Below, in pieces: positions 17,641 through 27,113 of a DNA stretch of 64,000 nt. Origin of the DNA: Streptomyces sp. NRRL B-24484 (GTDB lineage Bacteria; Actinomycetota; Actinomycetes; Streptomycetales; Streptomycetaceae). How positions within the stretch are numbered: the first letter of the stretch is position 1; every line of letters starts with the position of its first letter. A program made the translations under genes and the position numbers. The notes under the pieces were generated by a model. The model was not told the DNA's origin, did no database searches, and saw only the letters and a list, made by a program, of their open reading frames with translations. The DNA lies in contig NZ_JOAI01000022.1 in assembly GCF_000717715.1 (NCBI RefSeq), positions 1 to 64,000 of the forward strand, written 5' to 3'.

Positions 17641-18098
17641 CGGAACCGCAGCCGCAGCCACTGCTGGACGGCCTGTCCGACCTGCACCGGGCCCGCCTGC
17701 TCGGGCTCGCCGACGACCGCGAATTCCCCGCGGACAGGCGCCTGTTCGACGAGGCCGGGGCGGCCGACCGGTTCTGGCTGCTCCGCTCCGGCGAGGTCGC
17801 CCTCGATCTGCACGTGCCCGGGCGTCGTCCGCCGGTGGTCGAGACGGTCGGCGCCGGCCAACTGCTCGGCTGGTCCTGGCTCTTCCCGCCGTACCGCTGG
17901 CACCTCGGCGCCCGGACCCTCGGCCCGGTCTCCGCGTGGGAGTTCCCCGCGCACCGGGTACGGGCGCTCTGCGGGGCCGAGCCGGAGTTCGGTCTCCGAC
18001 TCACCCTGCACTGCGCCGCCGTGATCGCGGAACGGCTCCAGGCCGCCCGGCTGCGCCTGGTGGACCTCTACGCACCGGACGGAGGCGGTCCGCCGTGA
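17637..18098 (+). CDS. cyclic-nucleotide-binding-domain protein within the hydrogenase operon
   Basis: The product is 153 aa and is essentially one CRP-type beta-barrel: [65 protein letters not shown], then a C-helix. There is no DNA-binding helix-turn-helix. Such stand-alone domains are found beside group 3b hydrogenases and may tune activity by binding a nucleotide. The PxR(A/S)A phosphate-binding sequence of cAMP receptors is not evident (YRWHLGART), so the ligand is uncertain. Overlaps both neighbours by 4 bp. Confidence 0.85.
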
Positions 18099-18892
18099 GC
18101 ACCGTGCCCGTCCCGTACCGGGTGCTCTCGTCCCGGCCGGAGACCCCGGGCTGCGTCTCGCTCACCCTGGCCGCGGACGGCGTGTCCCTGTCGGCCTTCT
18201 CCCCCGGGCAGTTCGCCATGCTGTACACCTTCGGCGTCGGGGAGGTGCCGATCTCCGTCAGCGCCGTCGGCGACCGGACGCTGACCTTCACCGTCCGCAC
18301 GGTCGGCGCCGTCTCGGCGGCGCTGTGCCGGCTCGCCCCCGGCGAGGCCCTCGGTGTGCGCGGCCCGTTCGGCACCGGCTGGAACCTCGACGGGGCGGAC
18401 GGCTCCGAGGTCCTGGTGGTCGCCGGCGGCCTCGGACTGGCCCCGCTGCGGCCGGCCGTGCACCGGCTCCTGGGCCGGGCCGCCCGTCTCGCCGTCCTGG
18501 TGGGGACACGCACCCCTGCGGACCTCCTCTTCCCCGGCGAACTCGCCGCATGGAGCGACCGGTGCCGGGTGGAGGTGACGGTGGACCGGCCGACTCCGCA
18601 GTGGCGGGGCAGCGTCGGGGTGGTGACCGCCCTGCTCGACCGCGTGGCCGTCGGGGCGGGCACCGCAACCGCCCTCGTCTGCGGGCCGGAGGTGATGATG
18701 CGGCGCACCGCGGATGCGCTGCTCGCACGCGGCATGCCGCCCGAGCGCATCCAGCTCTCGCTGGAGCGCAACATGCGCTGCGGAACGGGACACTGCGGCC
18801 ACTGCCAGCTGGGGCCGCTGCTGCTGTGCCGCGACGGCCCGGTGGTCGGCTGCGCGGTCTCCCGACAACTGCTCGCGGTGAGGGAGCTGTAG
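18095..18892 (+). CDS. hydG: group 3b hydrogenase gamma subunit, FAD/NAD(P)-binding
   Basis: The product is 265 aa of the ferredoxin-NADP reductase superfamily: [24 protein letters not shown] flavin-binding strand, [22 protein letters not shown] for NAD(P), and VCGPEVMM. Four C-terminal cysteines ([13 protein letters not shown] and LLCRDGP) hold a 2Fe-2S cluster as in dihydroorotate dehydrogenase B-type subunits. It links hydrogen oxidation or evolution to NAD(P)H in the cytoplasm. GTG start overlapping the upstream stop. Confidence 0.93.
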   Translation: MSTVPVPYRVLSSRPETPGCVSLTLAADGVSLSAFSPGQFAMLYTFGVGEVPISVSAVGDRTLTFTVRTVGAVSAALCRLAPGEALGVRGPFGTGWNLDGADGSEVLVVAGGLGLAPLRPAVHRLLGRAARLAVLVGTRTPADLLFPGELAAWSDRCRVEVTVDRPTPQWRGSVGVVTALLDRVAVGAGTATALVCGPEVMMRRTADALLARGMPPERIQLSLERNMRCGTGHCGHCQLGPLLLCRDGPVVGCAVSRQLLAVREL

Positions 18893-18894
18893 AC

Positions 18895-19728
18895 ATGGAC
18901 GATGCCGACCGGCCGACCCTGGCGGTGTGGAAGTTCGCCTCCTGCGACGGCTGCCAGCTGACCCTCCTCGACTGCGAGGACGAACTGCTGCCGCTGGCCG
19001 GACGGGTGCGCATCGCCCACTTCCTGGAGATGAGCGGCGCCGAGGGCACGGGCTCCCGGGGTCCGGCCGGCCTTGGGGGTGCAGGGCCGTACGACCTGTC
19101 GCTGGTCGAGGGATCGATCACCACGGACGAGGACGCCCGGCGGATCCGGCACATCCGCGGCATCTCCCGGCGCCTGGTGACCATCGGCGCCTGCGCGACG
19201 GCCGGCGGTGTGCAGGCGCTGCGGAACTTCGCGGACGTCGCCGAGTTCCGCTCCGCCGTCTATGCCCGCCCCGAGTTCGTCGCGACACTCGGCACCTCCA
19301 CCCCGATCTCGGCGCACGTCCCGGTCGACTTCGAACTGCGCGGCTGCCCGATCGACCGGCGCCAACTGCTGGAGGTGATCACCGCGTACCTGACCCACCG
19401 CAAACCCAACATCCCGGCGCACAGCGTCTGCTACGAGTGCAAGATCCGCGGCACCACCTGCGTCACCGTGGCCCACGGTACTCCCTGCCTCGGCCCGGTC
19501 ACCCACGCCGGATGCGGGGCCATCTGCCCCGCGTACGAGCGGGGCTGCTACGGATGCTTCGGACCGGTGACCGACCCCAATCTGGAGTCGATGGTGCGCC
19601 AACTCGGCCGGGACGGCATGTCCGAGCTGGATGTCGTCCGCGTCTTCCGCACCTTCAACGCCGCGGCGCCCGAGTACGGTCCGGTGCCGGAGATCGCCGA
19701 AGGGCTCGGCACCGAGGGGCCGCAGTGA
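18895..19728 (+). CDS. hydD: group 3b [NiFe] hydrogenase small (delta) subunit
   Basis: The product is 277 aa. [17 protein letters not shown] is the proximal 4Fe-4S motif; further cluster cysteines lie in [58 protein letters not shown] and GCYGCFGP. It has no Tat signal, agreeing with a cytoplasmic bidirectional enzyme. It starts 2 nt after hydG and overlaps hydA by 4 bp. Confidence 0.94.
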   Translation: MDDADRPTLAVWKFASCDGCQLTLLDCEDELLPLAGRVRIAHFLEMSGAEGTGSRGPAGLGGAGPYDLSLVEGSITTDEDARRIRHIRGISRRLVTIGACATAGGVQALRNFADVAEFRSAVYARPEFVATLGTSTPISAHVPVDFELRGCPIDRRQLLEVITAYLTHRKPNIPAHSVCYECKIRGTTCVTVAHGTPCLGPVTHAGCGAICPAYERGCYGCFGPVTDPNLESMVRQLGRDGMSELDVVRVFRTFNAAAPEYGPVPEIAEGLGTEGPQ

Positions 19729-21071
19729 GCCACGGGTCGTCGCGAGTCCTGCGGTTGGACGCCCTGGCCAGGGTGGAGGGCGAGACTGCCGTCCGGCTGC
19801 GCCTGCAGGAAGGCGAGGTTGTCGCCGCCGAGCTGCGGATCTACGAGCCGCCCCGCTTCTTCGAGGCCTTCCTGGTCGGCCGGGGGCACACCGAGCCACC
19901 CGATCTCACCGCCCGGATCTGCGGGATCTGCCCGGTCGCCTACCAGATGACGGCCTGCCAGGCCATCGAGGCCGCCTGCGGGATCACCGTCGACGGACCG
20001 ATCGCGCAATTGCGCCGGCTGCTGTACTACGGCGAGTGGATCGAAAGCCAGTCCCTGCACATCCACCTGTTGCACGCCCCCGACTTCCTCGGCTGCGCCG
20101 ATGCCGTCGAGGTCGCCCGCGGACACCGGGGAGCCCTGGAACGCGGGCTGCGGATCAAACAGGCGGGCAACGCGGTGGTGGAGGTCCTCGGCGGGCGCCC
20201 GATCCACCCGGTCAACGTCAGGATCGGCGGCTTCCACAGGGCCCCGGCCCGGGCCGAACTCTCCCCACTGGCGGAGCAGCTGCGCCGCGCGCGGGACGAA
20301 GCACTGGAGACGGTGCGCTGGGTCGCCGGATTCGACTTCCCGGAGGCCTCGTTCGACGGGGAGTTCCTGGCCCTGCACGACCCGGGCCGCTACGCGATCG
20401 CCTCCGGCGAGCCCGCCGTGCTGCCCGCGCCGGAGAGCGGAGGCGTCCCGCGCGGCTTTCCCGTCACGGATTTCGAGCACCGCGTCGTCGAGGAGCAGGT
20501 GCCGTACTCGACGGCGCTCCAGTCGCGGCTGGACGGCCGACCGCACCTCACCGGAACGCTCGCCCGCTACGCGCTCAACGGCCGCTGGCTCCACCCGACG
20601 GCCGCCGAGGCGGCACGCGCCTCGGGACTCGGCGATCCCACGGCGGGCGTGGTGTGCCGCAACCCGTACCGCAGCATCGTCGTCCGGGCCGTCGAGGTGG
20701 TGCACGCCCTGGAGGAAGCGCTGCTGATCATCGAGGGGTACCGGCCGCCGGAGCGGGCGCACGTGACGGTGCCCGCGCGGGAGGCGGTCGGCTGCGCCGC
20801 CACCGAGGCACCCCGCGGCCTGCTCTACCACCGCTACGCGCTCGGCCCCGACGGTACCGTCACCGGGGCCCGGATCGTGCCGCCCACCGCACAGAACCAG
20901 GCGGCGATCGAGGAGGACCTCCGCCGCCAGGTCGGAGCCCGGCTGGCACAGTCCCCGGCCGAGGCCGGGGACGAGGGGCTGGCCGCGTTGTGCGAGCGGG
21001 CCGTCCGCAACCACGACCCGTGCATCTCCTGCGCCACTCACTTCCTCGACCTCACCGTGGAACGGGAGTGA
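19725..21071 (+). CDS. hydA: group 3b [NiFe] hydrogenase large (alpha) catalytic subunit
   Basis: The product is 448 aa and carries the NiFe site. The L1 motif RICGICP (Cys66, Cys69) and L2 motif DPCISCATH (Cys433, Cys436, His439) supply all four nickel ligands. Nine residues after His439 (FLDLTVERE) form the tail that the protease encoded next should remove. Length fits group 3b. The enzyme would couple H2 to NADP(H) and possibly reduce sulfur. The hyp genes for cofactor assembly are not in the window. Confidence 0.95.
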   Translation: MSHGSSRVLRLDALARVEGETAVRLRLQEGEVVAAELRIYEPPRFFEAFLVGRGHTEPPDLTARICGICPVAYQMTACQAIEAACGITVDGPIAQLRRLLYYGEWIESQSLHIHLLHAPDFLGCADAVEVARGHRGALERGLRIKQAGNAVVEVLGGRPIHPVNVRIGGFHRAPARAELSPLAEQLRRARDEALETVRWVAGFDFPEASFDGEFLALHDPGRYAIASGEPAVLPAPESGGVPRGFPVTDFEHRVVEEQVPYSTALQSRLDGRPHLTGTLARYALNGRWLHPTAAEAARASGLGDPTAGVVCRNPYRSIVVRAVEVVHALEEALLIIEGYRPPERAHVTVPAREAVGCAATEAPRGLLYHRYALGPDGTVTGARIVPPTAQNQAAIEEDLRRQVGARLAQSPAEAGDEGLAALCERAVRNHDPCISCATHFLDLTVERE

Positions 21072-21544
21072 CCGGCCGGGTGGTGGTGATCGGCGTCGGC
21101 AATCCCTTCCGCCGCGACGACGGCGCCGGGCCGGCCGTGATCGAGTCCCTGCGGGTGCGGGGTGCACCGGCCGCCGTGCTCGCCCTGAGCGACGGGGACC
21201 CGGGCCGGTTGCTGGAGCTGTGGGGTCCGGCCGACACGGTGGTCCTCGCCGAGGCGGTGCGCTCCCCCGCCGACCGTCCCGGGCGCCTGCACACCCTCCG
21301 GGCCGGGCGGGCCGCCTCGCTGGCGGCCGCAACGGCCAGCACCCACGGGCTGGGCCTCGCAGAGACGGTGGCCCTGGCCGCCGCCCTCGACCGGCTGCCG
21401 AGCACCCTGGTCGTCCACGCCGTCGAAGGCGCGGACTTCACCCCCGGGCTCGGCCTCACCGACGCTGTCCGGGCGTCCCTTCCCGCCCTGGTGGAGTCGG
21501 TGGCCGCCTCCGTGCGGGCCGCACTATGGCGACAAGCACGGTGA
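21068..21544 (+). CDS. hydrogenase maturation protease (HyaD/HycI family)
   Basis: The product is 158 aa. GVGNPFRRDDGAGPAV is the family signature with the metal-binding acidic residue; STHGLGLAE supplies the conserved histidine. The second acidic ligand, usually Asp in VVVDAVRS, is replaced by Glu in VVLAEAVRS, a conservative change. It should clip the C-terminal tail of the large subunit after nickel insertion. GTG start overlaps the hydA stop. Confidence 0.9.
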   Translation: MTGRVVVIGVGNPFRRDDGAGPAVIESLRVRGAPAAVLALSDGDPGRLLELWGPADTVVLAEAVRSPADRPGRLHTLRAGRAASLAAATASTHGLGLAETVALAAALDRLPSTLVVHAVEGADFTPGLGLTDAVRASLPALVESVAASVRAALWRQAR

Positions 21545-21560
21545 CCCGGCCGGCAACCAG

Positions 21561-21586
21561 GGCCGTTCTCCGAGCGGAACGGGGCC
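21561..21586 (+). terminator. hairpin after the hydrogenase operon
   Basis: CCGTTC (21563-21568) pairs with GAACGG (21577-21582), with flanking GGCC on both sides, beginning 17 nt after the protease stop. The following stretch to 21910 shows no gene. Confidence 0.5.
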
Positions 21587-21916
21587 GCCCGACCCCGGCG
21601 GGAAGCCGTCGCCGAGGAGACGGTGGACGGCACGGTCGTCCTCGCGATCGCCGGCGGAACAGTGGCGCCAGGAGAGCAAGCCGCGAAGCCACAGCCCGTA
21701 CACACGCCGAGGAACGCTGTCGTACGGCGGGCCCGGTGAGGCGGCCACACCGGCCCGCCCCCTCCGCCATCACCGGCACCCAGCCGGGGAGCCTGCTCGG
21801 CACGCCCCACAACCGTCCCGTCGGCCGGCACTGACCTGAAGCGAGGCCTCCGCCGCAGGCGCTGCGGAGCGTCCAGCCACGGGCAGGCGGCCCGTGCCCG
21901 TCCGTCCGCAGGATCA

Positions 21917-21960
21917 GGGCCGAACGGCCCCAGCGGCATGCCGGTCCCCCGGCCGACGCT
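21917..21960 (+). promoter_or_regulatory. dormancy-box promoter of the DUF1876 gene
   Basis: GGGCCGAACGGCCC at 21917-21930 is a perfect palindrome. Its centre is 34 bp before GACGCT (21955-21960), the predicted -10. The transcript would carry a leader of about 75 nt. Confidence 0.75.
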
Positions 21961-22042
21961 GGTGGTACGGGCGCAGGCGCAGCGACCCGGACGGTGGGTC
22001 ATGCGCCTCACCCGGCCGCATGCCGGAGGAGGCGACGGAGAG

Positions 22043-22324
22043 ATGACCGAAAAGCGGACCCGGGCTCCCATGCACGTCAAGACCTGGACACTCAAGCTCG
22101 ATCTGTTCGAGGACGGGGACACGACCACCGCGCACGGCGTGCTCGACACCGGCGACAACGTCCTGGAGAGCCGAAGCAGCGCCCACCGCAGCCCGCAGGA
22201 TGCCGCCGTTCCCGAGATCGGCGACGAGTACGCGGCCGGCCGTGCCCTGATGGAGCTCGGACACCGGCTCCTGGTCGCAGGCATGCACGACGCCGCGGCC
22301 AATACGCCCGCCACCAGCGGCTGA
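22043..22324 (+). CDS. DUF1876 (dsRBD-like fold) dormancy protein
   Basis: The product is 93 aa. KTWTLKLDLFEDGDTTTAHGVLDTG and a C-terminal helix AGRALMELGHRLL are typical of DUF1876, the family of M. tuberculosis Rv1738 and Rv2632c; Rv1738 is among the most strongly DevR-induced genes and resembles ribosome-hibernation factors in fold. GGAGGAGG-type sites precede the ATG at 22043. It is followed after 14 nt by a USP gene, so the two form one unit under the box at 21917. Confidence 0.85.
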   Translation: MTEKRTRAPMHVKTWTLKLDLFEDGDTTTAHGVLDTGDNVLESRSSAHRSPQDAAVPEIGDEYAAGRALMELGHRLLVAGMHDAAANTPATSG

Positions 22325-22338
22325 TCCCAGGAGGAATC

Positions 22339-22785
22339 ATGACCGGCGACCGGTCAGGACAAGCGATTGTCGTCGGCGTGGACGGCTCGGAGCAGTCCCG
22401 GCGCGCCCTGCGCTGGGCGGTCCGCCAGGCCGGGCTGACCGGCGATGCGGTGCGGGCGGTCATCGCCTGGGAGCCGCCGTTCACGGGGTGGGGCGCGGAC
22501 GTCCCCGCCTCCGGGGAGAAGGCGATGAACGACATCGCGTCGAGGGTGCTGGCGGAAAGCGTGGAGAAGGCGGCGGGCGCCGAGCCTGCGGTCGAGATCA
22601 GCACGGCGGTCGTCCAGGGCACTCCCGCGCAGGTGCTGCTGTCGGCGGCCGGCGAGGAGGACGTGGTCCTCCTGGTGGTGGGAAGCCGGGGAATCGGCGG
22701 CTTCACCGGGGCACTGCTCGGGTCGGTGGGACAGCACTGCGCGCAGCACGCGCCGTGCCCGGTCCTGATCGTGCGCGGCCCCTAG
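22339..22785 (+). CDS. single-domain universal stress protein
   Basis: The product is 148 aa. AIVVGVDGSEQSRRALRWA is the first strand and helix, and GSRGIGGFTGALLGSVGQHC is the G-2x-G-9x-G-S ATP-binding signature. DevR-type regulons are rich in such proteins, which help survival without oxygen. AGGAGG lies just before the ATG. Co-transcribed with the DUF1876 gene. Confidence 0.93.
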   Translation: MTGDRSGQAIVVGVDGSEQSRRALRWAVRQAGLTGDAVRAVIAWEPPFTGWGADVPASGEKAMNDIASRVLAESVEKAAGAEPAVEISTAVVQGTPAQVLLSAAGEEDVVLLVVGSRGIGGFTGALLGSVGQHCAQHAPCPVLIVRGP

Positions 22786-22794
22786 ACATTCCGG

Positions 22795-22832
22795 GCCGTG
22801 TCTTCGAGGGAGAGCCGTGTCTTCGAGGGAGA
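22795..22832 (+). repeat. 19-bp perfect tandem duplication
   Basis: GCCGTGTCTTCGAGGGAGA occurs at 22795-22813 and again at 22814-22832, directly between the USP stop and the next start. The second copy ends in the ribosome site of the next gene (GAGGGAGAAGGGAG). It looks like a recent slippage product. Confidence 0.8.
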
Positions 22833-22844
22833 AGGGAGTGAACC

Positions 22845-23546
22845 ATGCGCAGGCAGCCGACGGGCACCGGGAGCCCAGGAGTTCCGGCCGGGCAACGGGG
22901 TGATGTCGCACGGCGCGTGACGCTGTGCAGGGAGCGGCTGGGGCTCAGCCGCGAGGAGGTGGCGGAGCGGGCCGGCATGGCGGTGGAGTACCTGGAGTAC
23001 CTGGAATCGTCCGCCGCCGTACCCGACTCGGCGCCCCTCACACGGCTGGCGGGCGTGTTGGGCACCTCGGTCCGTACGCTGCTCGGTGCCGGCACGGAGG
23101 TGCCGCCGGGGCGTGCGGCAGCCGCCGCGGAGCCGGTGGTCGAGGAGCTGGCGCCGGCGGAGTGCTGGGCGAAGCTCGCCTCCGGCGGGGTCGGCAGGGT
23201 GGTGCTGTCCACCGGGAGCGGTCCCCTTGCCCTGCCCGTGAACTTCCGGGTGTCGGACGGAACGGTGGTCTACCGCACGGCGGAGGGAAGCAGTGTGTGC
23301 CCGGAGCCCGGCACATCCCTGGCGTTCGAGGTGGACCTCGTCGACGAGGCGTTGAGCTCGGGTTGGAGTGTGCTGGTGAGGGGCACTGCGGTCCGGCTCG
23401 ACGAGCCTGGGGCCGTCGAGCGTCTGAAGCGCCGGGGCCGTCCCGAGCCATGGGTCGGTGAGGGCCGCGACGTCTACGTCCGGATCCGGACCTCGTCGGT
23501 GACAGGACGGTCCATCCGCACTGACGGCCCCGCGGCAACCCGTTGA
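22845..23546 (+). CDS. XRE-type HTH fused to a pyridoxamine-oxidase-like flavin domain
   Basis: The product is 233 aa. Residues about 23-80 form a lambda-repressor-like helix-turn-helix (RERLGLSREEVAERAGMAVEYL). Residues about 95-220 match split-barrel PNPOx-like proteins: CWAKLASGGVGRVVLS, LALPVNFRVSDGTVVYRT, SLAFEVDLVDE, GWSVLVRGTAVRL. This fusion is common in Streptomyces dormancy clusters; it may sense flavin or redox state, but no DNA target is known to me. Spaced 59 bp from the USP gene. Confidence 0.85.
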   Translation: MRRQPTGTGSPGVPAGQRGDVARRVTLCRERLGLSREEVAERAGMAVEYLEYLESSAAVPDSAPLTRLAGVLGTSVRTLLGAGTEVPPGRAAAAAEPVVEELAPAECWAKLASGGVGRVVLSTGSGPLALPVNFRVSDGTVVYRTAEGSSVCPEPGTSLAFEVDLVDEALSSGWSVLVRGTAVRLDEPGAVERLKRRGRPEPWVGEGRDVYVRIRTSSVTGRSIRTDGPAATR

Positions 23547-23595
23547 GACCACGACCGGTGCTGCCCGTCGTCCAGGGGCGGCGCGGTCGTGCGGC

Positions 23596-23622
23596 GGACC
23601 GCCGTCGTAGCGGCGGCGGTCC
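23596..23622. terminator. hairpin between convergent genes
   Basis: GGACCGCCG (23596-23604) pairs perfectly with CGGCGGTCC (23614-23622) around a 9-nt loop. It separates the XRE-PNPOx gene from the convergent CBS-BON gene. Confidence 0.6.
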
Positions 23623-23687
23623 CGGTCCGTCAGCGTTCCGGCGCTCCGTGTGGGGTCGATGGCCACCTCTGCCGGAGGCGCACCCGG

Positions 23688-24383
23688 TCAGCTGCCGGCC
23701 TGGTAGGCATGCGGGTGTTCGAGGCGGGCCTCGGTGTCGTCCTCGGTCCAGTCGAGCGTCTGGTGGACGGCCACGACTCCGTCGACCGCGCGGCACAGCT
23801 GCTCGGCGACCGGGATCAGGCTGCGTCGCGGGAGGCGGCCGGTGACGGTGACGACACCGTCGTGGACGGTCACCTCGACGTCTTCCGGCGGGGTCCACAG
23901 GATCTGGCCGAAGACGTCGTGCGCGATCTCCTCGCGGATTGCCGCGTCGTGCCGCAGGAACACCTGCAGCAGGTCGCGGCGGCTGACGATGCCGACGAGC
24001 CGGCCTGCCTCGTCCACCACGGGCAGCCGCTTCACCTTGTGCTTGTCCATCTGCCGGGCGGCCTCCGGCACGGACCAGGTGGGCCGGGCGGTGATGGCCG
24101 GTGTGGTCATCAGGCCTCCGGCCGTCTCGGCCTCGGCGCGGGCGCGGTCCTTCGGCGGCAGCCAGCGCCCCGGTGTGCGGCCCTCGGGGTCGGGCAGGAC
24201 CGCTTCCTTGCGGATCAGGTCCGCCTCGGAGACCATGCCGATCGGCCGGTCCTGTTCGTCGAGGACGGGGACGGCCGTGATGTCGTTGCGGTGGAACAGG
24301 GCGGCGACCGCCTTGAACGGCGTGTCCGGCCTCGCGGTCACCACCTCTTGGGTCATGACTTCGTGAACGCTCCGGTGCTGCAT
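23688..24383 (-). CDS. CBS-pair protein with C-terminal BON domain
   Basis: The product is 231 aa. First CBS: VHEVMTQEVVTARPDTPF to GMVSEADLI; second: LMTTPAITARPTWSV to GIVSRRDLLQVFLR; then a BON domain (VEVTVHDGVVTVTGRL, VAVHQTLDW). CBS pairs bind adenosine nucleotides and act as energy sensors; BON domains bind lipids or partner proteins. Three related CBS or CBS-BON genes occur in the window. It lies 30 bp downstream of a broken paralogue and probably shares its promoter. Confidence 0.9.
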   Translation of the reverse strand: MQHRSVHEVMTQEVVTARPDTPFKAVAALFHRNDITAVPVLDEQDRPIGMVSEADLIRKEAVLPDPEGRTPGRWLPPKDRARAEAETAGGLMTTPAITARPTWSVPEAARQMDKHKVKRLPVVDEAGRLVGIVSRRDLLQVFLRHDAAIREEIAHDVFGQILWTPPEDVEVTVHDGVVTVTGRLPRRSLIPVAEQLCRAVDGVVAVHQTLDWTEDDTEARLEHPHAYQAGS

Positions 24384-24413
24384 GGTTCTCCTCCTCCTCG
24401 GTGGATCAGGGCC

Positions 24414-25201
24414 TCACTCGGGCGCGGTCATTTCGGCCGCGTGCCGGATCCGGTCGGTGACCGGGACGACGCCGTCGATCGGACGGCACAGCCTGTCGAC
24501 GACCGCCGCCGGGGAGGGCGGGTCGATGGTGCCGCTGAGCGTGACCCGTCCCTGATCGACTTGGAGGTCCACGGCGGCGGGTCGATGCCGTCGATACCGC
24601 CGAGGACCTCGTCGGCGATCTGCTCCGCGATGGCCCGGTCGTCGCGGAGGAAGGCCTTCACCGGGTCGGCCCGGCTGACCGTGCCGACCAGCAGGCCGTC
24701 GGCGTCCACGGCCGGCAGGTGCTTCACTCGGTTCCGCTCCATGTGCCGGGCGGCGGCGACCACGCCGGCGTCGGCGGTGATGCACACGGGCGGGGCTGAC
24801 ATCAGGCCCGCCGCCGTGGCCCGGTCGCCTTCGGGGCGGGGCACGGTGCGGATCTCGTCGGGGTCGTCCTGGACGGCCTGGACGTGCATCAGGTCCGTCC
24901 GGTCCACCTGGAAGCCGACGTCGGAGCCGGCCGCGGTGGCCGCGATGCCGAAGTCGGACGTGCGGTGGGCGACAGCGCGGCCGTCGACGGTGCAGTTGAC
25001 CGGCAGGACGACCGGGTAGTGGTGCCCCGGCAGTGCGATCCGGCCGACGCCGTGGGTTCCCGGCCGGTCCCGGCACTCCTTCCCGGTGAGCCGGAGCAGT
25101 CGGGCGCGCCGGGCCGCGTGTGCGTGTCGCGGGGGCTCGTCGGGGCGGCCGTCGACGAGGTCGTTGCGGCTCACGCCGAGGGCGTGCGCGAGACGGAACA
25201 T
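24414..25201 (-). pseudogene. chimeric remnant: PNPOx-like 5' part joined to CBS-BON 3' part, frameshifted
   Basis: From the ATG at 25201 (GGGAG 6 nt upstream) the frame reads MFRLAHALGVSRNDLVDG, then a PNPOx-like stretch (VGRIALPGHHYPVVLPVN, DVGFQVDRTDLMH). It then changes abruptly into the linker and second CBS repeat of a CBS-BON protein (GLMSAPPVCITADAG, HLPAVDADGLLVGTVSRAD). The first CBS is absent. At about 24577-24582 one base is missing in a G/C run, after which the BON domain (VDLQVDQGRVTLSGTID) continues in another frame to a stop at 24414. It looks like a deletion fusing two genes plus a frameshift. Confidence 0.7.
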
Positions 25202-25255
25202 GGCCACTCCCTCGGACGGCCCGGCCAAGCCACTGGTTGCCGGGGTTCCCTTTTC

Positions 25256-25300
25256 AGCGTCGGTCCGGGGACGGCGTCCGCACCATGGGCCGGACGGCCC
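25256..25300 (-). promoter_or_regulatory. dormancy-box promoter of the PNPOx/CBS unit (leftward)
   Basis: GGGCCGGACGGCCC at 25287-25300, perfect. Its centre is 35 bp from GACGCT on the minus strand (25261-25256). It would drive the chimeric pseudogene and the intact CBS-BON gene behind it. Confidence 0.65.
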
Positions 25301-25307
25301 ACGGAGC

Positions 25308-25359
25308 GGGTCGAGCGGCCCCTGCTGCCACGGCATGCGCTCGGTGCCGTGACTAGCCT
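25308..25359 (+). promoter_or_regulatory. second dormancy box, before the sensor kinase (rightward)
   Basis: GGGTCGAGCGGCCC at 25308-25321 has one mismatch and lies exactly 21 bp (centre to centre) from the box at 25287. The likely -10 for the kinase, TAGCCT at 25354-25359, is 42 bp from it, not 34, so the rightward promoter differs in geometry. Together the pair could serve both divergent units. Confidence 0.5.
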
Positions 25360-25392
25360 GGAAACGGCGCTCCGATCAGGACGGAGAACGAC

Positions 25393-27111
25393 GTGGGCAA
25401 GGAACGGGACGAAGGCGGGTCCCCGCTGCCGCAACTCCACCTGGACGGTCTCCTCGACGAGCTCCAGGCACGGCTCGACGCCGCCCGCAGCGCCCGCGAC
25501 CGCGTGCACAGCCTGCTGGAAGCGGTGCTGGACGTCGGCCGGGACCTGGAACTCGCCCAGGCCCTGCGGCACATCGTCGAAGCAGCGGTGACCCTGGTGG
25601 AAGCCCGTTACGGTGCGCTGGGCGTGATCGGCGAGGACCACCGGCTGTCCCAGTTCATCCCGGTGGGGATCAGCGACGAGCAGCGGGCGCGGATCGGCCC
25701 GCTGCCGTCCGGGCACGGCCTGCTCGGCGAGCTGATCCGCCATCCGGTGCCCTTGCGGCTCGACGAGATCGCGGACCACCCCTCGTCCGTCGGCTTCCCC
25801 GAGCACCACCCGCCGATGCACGGCTTCCTCGGTGTGCCGATCCGGGTTCGGAAGAAGGTCTTCGGCAACCTCTACCTGTCGGAGAAGCGCGGCGGCGGCG
25901 GGTTCGACGCCGACGACGAAGCCGTGCTCGCCACCCTGGCGGTGGCCGCGGGCGTCGCAATCGACAACGCCCTCCTCTACACACAGGCCCGGCTGCGGGA
26001 GCGCTGGCTGGCCGCGGGCGCCGAGGTGACGGGCGGCCTGCTGTCCGGCGAGGCGGAGCAGACGGTGCTGGACCTGCTGGTGAGCCGCGCCTCCGAGATC
26101 GCCGGTGCGGACCTCGCGGTGGTGGCGTTCCGCCTCCCGGGGACGGACGAACTGGAGGTCCGGATCGCGGTGGGCCTGCGCGGCTCCGACCACCAGGGCC
26201 TGGTGCTGCCGGTGAAGGGATCGTTCATGGGTGCGGCCGTGCAGTCGGCCGGCCTGGTGGTCAGCACCGATGTCCACAAGGACCCGCGGATCACAGCCGG
26301 ACCGCCACGGTGGGAGGGCCTCGGGCCGGCAATCGCCGTACCGATCGGTACCCCGGAGGACGGCATCCGCGGGGTGCTCATGCTTGCCCGCGCCGAGGGC
26401 GCGCCCCTCTTCGACCAGGACGAGTCCGCTCCGCTGAAGGGATTCGCGGCCCAGGCGGCCGTGGCGATGGAGCTCGCGGAGCGGCGCCGCGACTCGGAGC
26501 AGGTGGCCCTGCTCCAGGAACGCGACCGGATCGCCCGGGACCTGCACGACCTGGCCATCCAGCGGCTCTTCGCCACCGGAATGACCCTGCAGGGCGCCAC
26601 CCGGTTCATCGACCACCCGGAGGCCACCGACCGCGTGCTACGGGCGATCGACGACCTCGACGAGACCGCGAAGACCATCCGCTCCACCGTCTTCGGCCTG
26701 CGGACCCGGCGATCGGGGCCGGCCGGCAAGGGCCTGCGGGCAAGGGCCGGGGAGACGGTGGACCGGGCAGCCACCGTCCTCGGATTCGCCCCGGCTCTGC
26801 GGATGACCGGACTGATCGACGTCACCGTCCCGCCCGACACGGCAGACGAGGCGCTGGCCGTCCTGCAGGAAGCACTGTCCAACGCCGCCCGGCACTCCGG
26901 GGCCACCTCCGTGGAGGTGACGCTCGCCGCCGGCGCCGACCTGGTGCTCAGCATCACGGACAACGGCATCGGCCTGCCCGAGGGCGGAAGGCGCAGCGGC
27001 CTGGCCAACCTGGCCGAACGGGCGGCCTCACTGCGCGGCGGATTCGACGCCCGCACCCGCCCCGGCGGGGGCACGGAGCTGGTCTGGCGGGTACCGCTGC
27101 CGGCCGCCTGA
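25393..27111 (+). CDS. DevS/DosT-like GAF-GAF sensor histidine kinase (OsdK-like)
   Basis: The product is 572 aa. GAF-A (about 45-195) contains HPVPLRLDEIADHPSSVGFP and HHPPMHGFLGVPIRV; by eye, His143 in PPMH matches the haem-ligating histidine of mycobacterial DevS (His149), so gas or redox sensing through haem is likely. GAF-B spans about 215-360. HisKA_3 has ERDRIARDLHDL with phospho-acceptor His385, and the HATPase shows EALSNAARHSGA and TDNGIGLPEGG. GTG start with GGAG 6 nt upstream. It should phosphorylate the DevR-like regulator encoded 1.2 kb away. Its 3' end abuts the convergent nitroreductase by 2 bp. Confidence 0.93.
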   Translation: MGKERDEGGSPLPQLHLDGLLDELQARLDAARSARDRVHSLLEAVLDVGRDLELAQALRHIVEAAVTLVEARYGALGVIGEDHRLSQFIPVGISDEQRARIGPLPSGHGLLGELIRHPVPLRLDEIADHPSSVGFPEHHPPMHGFLGVPIRVRKKVFGNLYLSEKRGGGGFDADDEAVLATLAVAAGVAIDNALLYTQARLRERWLAAGAEVTGGLLSGEAEQTVLDLLVSRASEIAGADLAVVAFRLPGTDELEVRIAVGLRGSDHQGLVLPVKGSFMGAAVQSAGLVVSTDVHKDPRITAGPPRWEGLGPAIAVPIGTPEDGIRGVLMLARAEGAPLFDQDESAPLKGFAAQAAVAMELAERRRDSEQVALLQERDRIARDLHDLAIQRLFATGMTLQGATRFIDHPEATDRVLRAIDDLDETAKTIRSTVFGLRTRRSGPAGKGLRARAGETVDRAATVLGFAPALRMTGLIDVTVPPDTADEALAVLQEALSNAARHSGATSVEVTLAAGADLVLSITDNGIGLPEGGRRSGLANLAERAASLRGGFDARTRPGGGTELVWRVPLPAA

Positions 27112-27113
27112 AC

